Positions 58,401-64,000 of a DNA stretch of 64,000 bases are shown here, piece by piece. Position numbers and translations under genes: made by a program. The DNA is taken from positions 9,610,001-9,674,000 of the forward strand of contig OZ022259.1 of NCBI GenBank assembly GCA_963978905.1. Direction: 5' to 3'. The DNA is from Trichostrongylus colubriformis. Its lineage: Eukaryota > Nematoda > Chromadorea > Rhabditida > Trichostrongylidae. The notes beneath the pieces are model-generated. The model was not told the origin of the DNA. It did not search any database and saw only the letters and a list, made by a program, of their open reading frames with translations. How positions within the stretch are numbered: position 1 is the stretch's first letter; the number at the start of each line of letters is the position of its first letter.

Positions 58401-61400
58401 CGGCTACTATGGAGCTCGGGGTGCGTGCAGGGTCAAGCCTCCGTTGAGCAATCCTCAACGGGGGGGGATCGTATTTGGTCCGCTAGGATGGGAGGGGGGT
58501 CGTAAACGTTGAGGTAGGCAATGATCAACAGAATTTCTCAGGCTGAGGGTCTAAAGTGTGAGGAAGAAATGATAAAACTGACTAATTGGGTTCGAACTCG
58601 AAAGTAGCTTGACTTAAAGACAGTGTTAGGGAAAATGTGGGTGATAAAAAAATCCCAAAAGTAGTCATCTAGTGAAAAAACTACGGGTCTGAAAGGCCTA
58701 AGCATAGCGAAATCCCCCGCGGAAGCGCCCCTTGAGCTGTGGCGGAGGCGGCCTCATCAGGGCAAGCCGCCTTGGTTAGGGCAGCCCGCCTCCTGGCGAC
58801 GTGATTAGTGGTTGATCACCGTGAGGTTGGTCTAGGAGATCGGCAGGTTTGAAAGCATCGCAGCGCGCTTTCTCATTTTTAGCTTGAAGCTCACCACATG
58901 AAAATAGATGCTGTCGCATTTCCGAACATCCCTTCAGTTTACGTCTTGGTAATGCCAATGGAAAACCTATGCCGACCATCCGCCTCTTGACGGGCAGGTC
59001 GTCCGCGTTGAGAATCCGCAGTGGGAAGGGGGTCCTATTTCTCGGGTTTTTGGCCATTTTCATCCGTTTCTTCTTCACTGTTCTGTTACTACGCATCTCG
59101 GCTTTCATATTCACCACTTCTTTTACTTTTCGTCCGAATTTCCCCTAAAGCTGCCTTTAATCATCATGCAAACATCATGCATGGCGCGGTTCGCAACGAA
59201 ACCGGTCAACGCCAATAGCCCTTTCGTTGGTCCGCTGACACCGAAATCACGTACAGAGACACCTCCGAAATACACCGATTAGTCGTGAAAAGCGATATCT
59301 ATCAACGGGTACCACCGTGGATGGACACTGCAAAAACATTTGGATGAAAACGGGAAATTAGCTGATATGGACTTTCTTCATATATTTCTACATTGCAAGT
59401 ACGTAATCTCGTGTTAGCAGCCACTATACAAACCGCAAAAACGTTTGTATTCATAGAGAATGTGGATGAAATCCTCATGCATTGCGGATCCCAAGAGGAG
59501 CTGACCGACGCTTCTGGCCCTCCCACTAGGTCTTCGAGAGCGAAGGATGCATTTTAGAGAAATTTGAGTAACAATGAATCAATTTTTCGCAAGAATCTTG
59601 GGAAGATCTCGCAAATTCGACAAAAAAATTTTTTTTCTATACTGGCTTTCCTGAATTTTTCTTGCTTTGTTTTGAAGATATGGCGTAGCCCGGATAGTCG
59701 TTCGAAAGCGACAACCTAGCAGACCCCGCCTTACCAAAACGCACTGATACGGTTAAGTTGGAAGAGATTTATAGCCCTTTGAATGAAACACTTCGAAATT
59801 TTCCTCATCTACTCCTCATCTGGAAACCCATATCGAGAACTAAGCAACCATTAGGGAAAGCAAGCGGCCATTAGATAGGTCTGAGGGAGTTCTCTGGAAA
59901 ACAGTTCACAGCTGTTTGAAAGATGGGCTCTAGGTAAAGTTTGAAGTATTTTAAAAATGTCGGAATTTAGTATGGGGAAGATAACGCGCTCCATCGTGAT
60001 CGCCGCGTTGCAGCCGCAGTAGCGAACCGCGATCAGATGGGGCGCGGGGGGCGTATTACATGGCTCCTACATAACTTTTCTTTTATCTTCCAACTTTTCC
60101 ATTCTTATTTTTTCGTCCTTTACTGCCCCCTGACTTCCATGACTATCAAGCCTTCTCCTTTGTCATCACAAGACGAGCTTATTACTAGTGATGGGCAGTG
60201 CCTTCGTTTCAGAATACAAATACTGGAGTTGTTGGGTTCTTACTCAGACGATTTTATTTAGGGATATGAGTACTGAGTTTTGTTAGGATCTTATTTCTCT
60301 CTTTTGTCAGAAGTGGTTTGGCGTCAATGTTTTTTTTTTACCATGGGCTCTTAAGTTTCCCAGTAGATCGCGCTGGTTCGGTAGAAACCACAGAAGTAGC
60401 GGAACCTGAAGAAGAGGTGGGGGGGAGGGGTCGTATTGAGACCCCGTTTTGATGGGGGGGGAGGCGTATTTTTTGAAAATTTTCCTCAACTGGACGCTTG
60501 ACCCTGCCGGGGCGTTCCTTTTCATATGAAACTGCGTCATATATAGTGCTCCCAGATCAAGAGCTTTCATTTCGATGACTCACTTTAGGAGTTCACATTA
60601 GATATTTTACCCCTATCACTGCCCTAGAACTAGGCTACGATCAACGGCACTCCACTTGTCGTGACTTGCGTACGACCTTCCCTGAGTATATGACATACGC
60701 CAGGAGGAAACCACGCTCGGGCTGGTCCGTCCTTTGACATCATGGTTCAAACGGCTACCATAAACAGTCAAAGCCACGTGGAGCGTGCGAAACTACTGAT
60801 CCGCCCAGTTCCGTTCAATCAAGCCAGTCGTCTGTCCGTCGTCGTCCAGAGGGGTAGTCTTTTCAAGATGTGCCAGTGCCACTCGTTTGAAGGTAATATC
60901 GCTTTCGGAAGAAGATCTACGACAAAAACGTCTTCACTTGCTTGGTGGGCCGGTCCTGCTATCCTCCTTCCTTCTCCTGGGATGTCCCCTTTCTTTTTGG
61001 ATTAACCATCCCCAACACGAGTTAGCTGTTCATGTAATAGTAGTACAGGGTGGGGCAAAACTACGGAAACTAGGCACGGCCGCGGGAACTTTGATCCCGG
61101 GGGCGCTTTTCGCCTTTGAAAAACTCTTGCTAATTTTTATTCGATTCAGCGCAACCTTCTCTACTAACTAGCACAAAAAATTTCGTATTTGATCTAAAAT
61201 TACAAGGACATCCCCTCACCGGACTTCCATCATCGACCTGCACCTTCAAGGATTCCGAGCGGTTGACATCTCCCGCCGTCCAAGGTACCAAGAAGTCTTG
61301 TGTCGAAAACAATCGCAATGTTTACAGAATCGGGAAACCTTTCCGACCAACCAGGACGTGGGAGACCTACTTCTATCATGACCAAGGCGAAAATCAAGAA

Positions 61401-63933
61401 GATGCGCGATCATCTGCGTGGTCTTCGTTCACTGCTGGTCTTCGTCCACAAGGAGTTAAGGTCAACGGGAAAAAACTATTTGGACATTTTGAAGAACGAA
61501 GTCCTACTGTGGGCCCAGAGGCACTTTGGATATAAGAAATGGTGCTATCAAAAAGACAATGCCCCTGCTCACGAGGCCAAGATTGTTCAGGAGCGGTGCA
61601 AGGAAAATTTTCCAGATTCCATCGCTTTTGATGAACGGCATCCCAGTTCACCGGACCTCAACCCACTCGATTTCTCTGTATGGAGCGTCCTCGAGTCTAA
61701 AGCATGCTCAAACCCCATCGCGACCTCAATTCTCTGGAGGCAGCACTGGAGAAAGCTTGGGATGAGTTGGACGAAGACCACCTCCACGCCACGGCCGAAG
61801 CGTTTCCGGAGCGTCTTCGAGCCTGTGTCGAAGTAAATGGGCTTGCTTTGAATAAAAAGAAGTGGGTTTTGTTCAGTTTTTCTGGGGAATGAATCGATGA
61901 TGGTTACTTTTCTGTTCAAGCTGAAATAAAGTTTTTGGGTGGCACCAATTTAGTTTCCGTAATTTTGCCCCACCCTGTAGTATCCCTGATTTCTCACTTG
62001 TTTGGTTTCCTTTTCTTTTTGTATGTTATGTCATTCTTATGAGTGGCAGTATTATTTGTAGTCCTCGAAACCGGTTCCGAATAGATGTGTAACATAGTTT
62101 ACGACCGTTATACAGACCGCGTGGCTTTGATCGATACGTCGGTGATGCAGTAGTTTTGAGAACGCATCCGCAGCTAGAATCAGTGGGAAGAACAGAGGTA
62201 GAATTCCTCGTGTTTCTGCGCGTTTAATTTCGTTTTATTTACTGCGGCACTGGCTTCTGAGGCCTTCACGTAATGCACTATTATACAAACCAAGTTGAAT
62301 GCGGAAGTAAGAGAAATACGGTATGAATATGAATATCCTCAGTTTCTTCATACACTGCGGTCACTCGCCGAAGACCCGACTGGAACCAAGGGTATGGAGG
62401 CAACTTCAGCCATAGGTCGCACTGGTACACATTCAAAACGCTGTCACTTATGGAAGTAGAATGGTAGCCATCATCGTTATTAGGCATCAGGTAGGTATCA
62501 GATTAGCCGGAAGCGACCAGGTGATCCACTTCCTCTTGAAACAAAAATAGGGTCTACACAAAAAGTAGAGCGATTCGTTGCTTCTACAAGAACACGTAAA
62601 AACGGTAGGCAGTGGAGAAACGATTAGCGTACCCGCAAACACTTATCGCCGATTTTCTTGCACTGTACGTCCATTACGGATATCACCTCGTTCCAATCTT
62701 TCAAGGATTGTCGGTAATCGGTCATATTGAAACGAGCAACTGTTACCTATAGAAATTTTTAATCGAGAAAATTGAGTTGTGGAATCCCCAAACTTGAAGT
62801 TTCGGCAAAAAATAGAATATATATGAGAACCTTCCTCGAAATTATACTGTGCACTGTTGCTCTGCCATCTCGAATCACAAAAAGAAACCGCGCGTTCGGG
62901 AAAATTTTTGCCAAATACGGTGCAGCGTTCATCGTGAAAGGGTCTTTGTTACATAAATAAGGAGCAGGAGCACCATGGCCAGCTATAATCTGAAACAAGA
63001 CATCTAGAGAGCTCTAAACAAGAGAGGGAGGGTATGTGTAGAACGTCACTTTACTCACTGTGTGCTTTACTTGCGTGACTTACTTTGCACACCGTAAATA
63101 AGTGGAAGGTTCCCGGGCAATATATTTTTGGAACATGCTCAAGCAGAAAGATGAAGTGACGCACTTCCGGTGCGTGCATCCTATTCGAATATGAAGTCGT
63201 CTACTATCATCCATGAGCTAAAAACTTACGGCGTCAGCCTGCAGCAGCAGTGTACTGACCTGCATCGATCTGTTTCACTTCATGGAGACCACGGTTCGGT
63301 ACTCAAAAAAGCACGAAGTTCACTTGTACCAAAAGGGATCTGCCGTACGATTCTATGCATTACTCGCGGCTTTTCCACATCATTAAATTCCAAGATCTGC
63401 GCGATAATAAATGACAGTATCACGGAAGACTGCCTGCATGAAACCATTTCGAAGTGAGCGTCAAAAGTTGGGAAAAAGGTTGCATATGTACCAATCAGGT
63501 GTCCATCGGAGGGATCAGTTTATTTTATCGTTACCGTGGTATAAGCATTAAAGATAAAAATACCTGAATTATAAAAGAGGCGACAGCATTGCTCAGTACT
63601 TCAGAAGTGACACCCGACTCGTGTAAACGTCTCAACTCCTAAATATGAGGTTGAAGGTCTTGCGATTTGAGAGTGCCATCCCACAGCGTACCAGCATAAG
63701 AATCGAAACAATATAGTGAGTGGGTTTATAACAAACACATTCAGTGGTGAATGATCTTTTAATTTTCGTAAGCTAGAATTTTTTTCGGGATATAATAACC
63801 TCTTTGTTTAATGCCCACTTCGACAGAAGTGCCAGAACTGCTGGTATAACTCTCGTTTCTTCACCACAACGGACATCTGGATGTGCATCGAGCATGGCAC
63901 GCATGAGCGTCGTGCCTGATCGAGGTACACCAC
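55486..63933 (-). CDS. tpst: Protein-tyrosine sulfotransferase (TPST), 8 C-terminal exons
   Basis: Transfers sulfate from PAPS to tyrosines of secretory proteins in the trans-Golgi. Minus-strand exons in coding order: 63933-63800, 63638-63564, 62989-62831, 62746-62633, 57659-57507, 56501-56363, 55838-55717, 55524-55486 (TGA); all phases join, giving about 310 residues. Visible: 5'-PAPS loop [18 protein letters not shown], catalytic-Glu segment [10 protein letters not shown] (the second E corresponds to the human catalytic base), [11 protein letters not shown], 3'-phosphate motif [56 protein letters not shown] and [17 protein letters not shown]. Conserved cysteines are present (RCGEE with YLCNK; VQCKK with DKCLR). 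The first acceptor (GAAG) is poor, and the N-terminal signal anchor lies beyond the window. The tail after NPPHYG ([20 protein letters not shown]..., ending [11 protein letters not shown]) differs from vertebrate TPSTs. Nematodes can have two tpst genes; I cannot say which this is. The 5-kb fifth-exon intron (57660-62632) is full of mobile elements. Confidence 0.95.
55925..56304 (+). mobile_element. CACCGGGAAGGG-type repeat, copy 3, in a TPST intron
   Basis: Runs from CCGGAACGGGTAATTTCGGC to ACTCTTCCCGGTGCC, whose inverted form (GGCACCGGGAAGAGTAAG) matches the start of copy 1. It fills most of the intron between the exons at 56501-56363 and 55838-55717. Confidence 0.6.
57697..57760. repeat. 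Short direct repeat next to a TPST exon (also 58075-58135)
   Basis: TCTTGAAGAAGTGTG...CACACACAAACATCACGCTG here and TCTTGAAGCAATGAG...CACACACATACATCACGCTG at 58075. Both continue TGCAAATCATGA. A third partial relative (CGTGGCTTTGATCGATACGT and GGTGATGCAGTAG) is at 62125-62165, similar to 58025-58165. This looks like an old intronic duplication. Confidence 0.5.
58195..58613 (+). mobile_element. Short TTAA-family relative abutting copy D
   Basis: Left end AGACAGTGGTAGGGGTAGTT, shared with 17264-17623, as are GAATATCAAAGGATTATTAA and GGAACGATTGGAAACCCGAG. The right boundary is unclear because copy D starts at 58614. Confidence 0.5.
58614..59160 (+). mobile_element. TTAA-ended ~550-bp MITE, copy D
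   Basis: 547 bp from TTAAAGACAGTGTTAGGGAA to the inverted CCCCTAAAGCTGCCTTTAA. Internally similar to copies A-C (GATGCTGTCGCATTTCCGAA, CTCTTGACGGGCAGGTCGTC) but more diverged. Located inside a TPST intron. Confidence 0.75.
60310..60640 (-). mobile_element. Diverged fragment of the TTAA-element superfamily
   Basis: Right end ACCCCTATCACTGCCCTAGA resembles the family end ACCCCTACCACTGCCTTTA. Internally it has G-rich runs and a GCGGAACCTGAAGAAG-like piece. Left boundary not defined. Confidence 0.35.
61046..61977 (+). mobile_element. Mariner/Tc1-superfamily element, TA flanked
   Basis: 932 bp. Left inverted repeat CAGGGTGGGGCAAAACTACG (then GAAACTA) and right TAGTTTCCGTAATTTTGCCC (then CACCCTG) agree at 26 of 27 positions. 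TA lies at 61044-61045 and 61978-61979. It carries a broken transposase (separate entry). It sits in the large TPST intron in opposite orientation to that gene. Confidence 0.93.
61235..61845 (+). pseudogene. Broken mariner-like transposase
   Basis: Recognisable pieces, in order: a helix-turn-helix segment ([15 protein letters not shown], then in another frame [20 protein letters not shown]), an AT-hook-like GRGRP, a [13 protein letters not shown] segment, then the catalytic half with [30 protein letters not shown] (second Asp) and [13 protein letters not shown] (third Asp). A further frame change near 61705 leads to [20 protein letters not shown]. Between KIKK and FVHKE the region that should hold the second helix-turn-helix and the first catalytic Asp is missing, which also explains the short 932-bp element. 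At least two frameshifts plus this deletion mean it cannot encode active transposase. Confidence 0.88.
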
Positions 63934-64000
63934 CTTCAAGCAGTCAATCAGGAATCACAGCATGAAAATGATTGACAATTGACTAACCTATGAATATGAA

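Larger units (their letters stand above)
57660..62632. other. Large TPST intron, element-rich
   Basis: Nearly 5 kb between the exons ending at 62633 and starting at 57659. Contents: local duplicates (57697, 58075), TTAA-family elements at 58195-59160, another diverged family piece around 60310-60640, and the mariner element at 61046-61977. The rest shows no host exon. Confidence 0.7.

Overview
The window looks like nuclear DNA of a parasitic or free-living nematode, most likely a strongylid of the hookworm type. The reasons are short introns (about 50-75 bp next to kilobase ones) with T-rich TTTCAG/TTTTAG acceptors, GTAAG/GTGAG donors, two recognisable animal genes split into small phase-0 exons, no bacterial-style ORFs, and a dense mixture of non-autonomous DNA transposons. 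The species assignment is inference; the gene structures were read directly from the sequence.

Layout. Positions 1-43187 contain no gene that I can identify. This part is old non-coding sequence studded with miniature inverted-repeat elements, one Tc1-like element, tRNA-like remnants, a decayed RTE-type retrotransposon end (40420-40673, minus) and two copies of a large composite repeat (about 34990-35960 and 36665-38118). Positions 43188-51950 (plus) hold ten exons of a sulfide:quinone oxidoreductase (SQRD/SQOR), complete from the FAD-binding motif to the stop and lacking only the N-terminal exon. Positions 55486-63933 (minus) hold the last eight exons of a protein-tyrosine sulfotransferase (TPST), whose N-terminal exon(s) lie beyond the right edge. 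The two genes are convergent, with about 3.5 kb between their stop codons, and that gap is itself filled with mobile elements.

Mobile DNA. At least six short repeat families can be defined by their ends: (1) eleven Mutator-like MITEs with ends of the type GGGTGTGT(A/G)C and 9-bp target duplications, exact in two copies; (2) elements ending in GGCC flanked by TAA/TGA, including an almost perfect 91-bp palindrome; (3) about 550-bp elements with TTAA-associated ends of the type AAGRCAGCATTAGGGG, plus shorter relatives; (4) 133-172 bp elements with CAGTCC ends flanked by TA; (5) elements with CACCGGGAAGGG-like ends; (6) mariner/Tc1 elements, one with a deleted, frameshifted transposase inside a TPST intron. 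Several sit inside other repeats, and paralogous empty copies in the same window show the insertion points.

Functionally, the SQRD product would oxidise sulfide at the inner mitochondrial membrane, feeding electrons to quinone. The TPST product would sulfate tyrosines of secreted proteins in the Golgi. They look like neighbours rather than partners; nothing in the sequence links them in one pathway. Long introns in both genes are explained mostly by element insertions.
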